A stretch of 5,847 nucleotides of DNA from Oscillospiraceae bacterium (lineage in GTDB: Bacteria > Bacillota > Clostridia > Oscillospirales > Oscillospiraceae), in the NCBI GenBank assembly GCA_017409645.1, contig JAFQSI010000056.1:1-5847 (forward strand). Direction: 5' to 3'. Made by a program: the position numbers and the translations under genes. Every line of letters starts with the position of its first letter. Positions within the stretch are counted from its first letter, which is position 1. Below are positions 5,757 through 5,847 of this stretch, piece by piece. The notes under the pieces are model-generated. The model searched no databases. It had not been told where the DNA came from and worked only from the letters and a program-made list of their open reading frames with translations.

Positions 5757-5847
5757 CAAAATCGGGCGCGCTGCCATGGCAGCGCGCCCGATTTTGTTAT
5801 GCCGTATTCAGGGTCAGCACCACCTTGAACAGGTCGCCGTCCACCAC
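5706..5847. repeat. Perfect 142-bp palindrome to the end of the window
   Basis: Bases 5777-5847 are the exact reverse complement of 5706-5776, with no mismatch and no spacer. The right arm includes an antisense copy of the last 16 kinase codons and stop. A natural terminator would not extend into coding sequence with perfect symmetry. The likeliest origin is a fold-back at the hairpin, either in library preparation or in a de Bruijn graph; a genuine inverted duplication is possible. Confidence 0.97.
5757..5796 (+). terminator. Probable terminator of the two-component operon
   Basis: Directly after the kinase stop, CAAAATCGGGCGCGCTGCCA pairs perfectly with its reverse complement, with TTTT at 5792-5795. 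The form (A tract, GC stem, T tract) is that of an intrinsic terminator. However, the axis (between 5776 and 5777) is also the axis of the 142-bp palindrome, so the right half may be a copy of the left; only bases to 5776 are safe. Confidence 0.6.

Noticed and set aside
5797..5847. A minus-strand or convergent gene end at the right edge
   Set aside because: It is the exact reverse complement of the kinase 3' end, not an independent gene.
1..5847. CRISPR arrays, tRNA or rRNA genes, insertion sequences, riboswitches
   Set aside because: I searched by eye for regularly spaced repeats, cloverleaf segments, transposase motifs and long structured leaders and saw none; the only long inverted repeat is the terminal palindrome.

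Overview
The window looks like a fragment of a Gram-positive anaerobe of the Clostridia, probably an Oscillospirales-type gut bacterium. The reasons are high-GC coding sequence, strong AGGAGG-type ribosome binding sites, a VanR/VanS-like two-component pair, and S-layer homology (SLH) repeats of the style common in that group. This placement is inference; no marker gene is present. All genes lie on the + strand.

Layout. (1) 1-633: the C-terminal part of a MalK/UgpC/MsmX-type sugar ABC-transporter ATPase, cut by the window edge. (2) 634-939: a 306-base intergenic region with two tandem intrinsic terminators, then a strong promoter with several small palindromes. (3) 940-2691: a secreted MalE-like (CUT1) solute-binding protein. 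It starts at TTG and carries three C-terminal SLH repeats in place of the usual lipid anchor. (4) 2699-2725: a terminator. (5) 2740-2795: a promoter with repeated TTAAG boxes. (6) 2821-3516 and 3513-5756: an OmpR/VanR-family response regulator and a large six-helix sensor kinase, overlapping by ATGA. (7) 5757-5847: a terminator-like hairpin embedded in a perfect 142-bp palindrome that runs to the last base.

How they may work together. The binding protein would hold a sugar at the cell wall; no permease genes are visible. The ATPase could energise a transporter encoded elsewhere, as shared MsmX/MsmK-type ATPases do. The two-component system probably autoregulates through the TTAAG boxes. A shared CCGGTGATT block plus a TTAAG box also occurs upstream of the binding-protein gene, so the regulator may control that gene as well. 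A sugar-loaded wall-bound protein signalling to the kinase's roughly 225-residue outer domain is an attractive but untested idea.

Caution. Bases 5777-5847 are an exact reverse complement of 5706-5776, so they carry no independent information and are most likely an assembly or library fold-back. I found no convincing new defence, mobile or RNA system. The most interesting biology is the SLH-anchored binding protein beside the sensor system.
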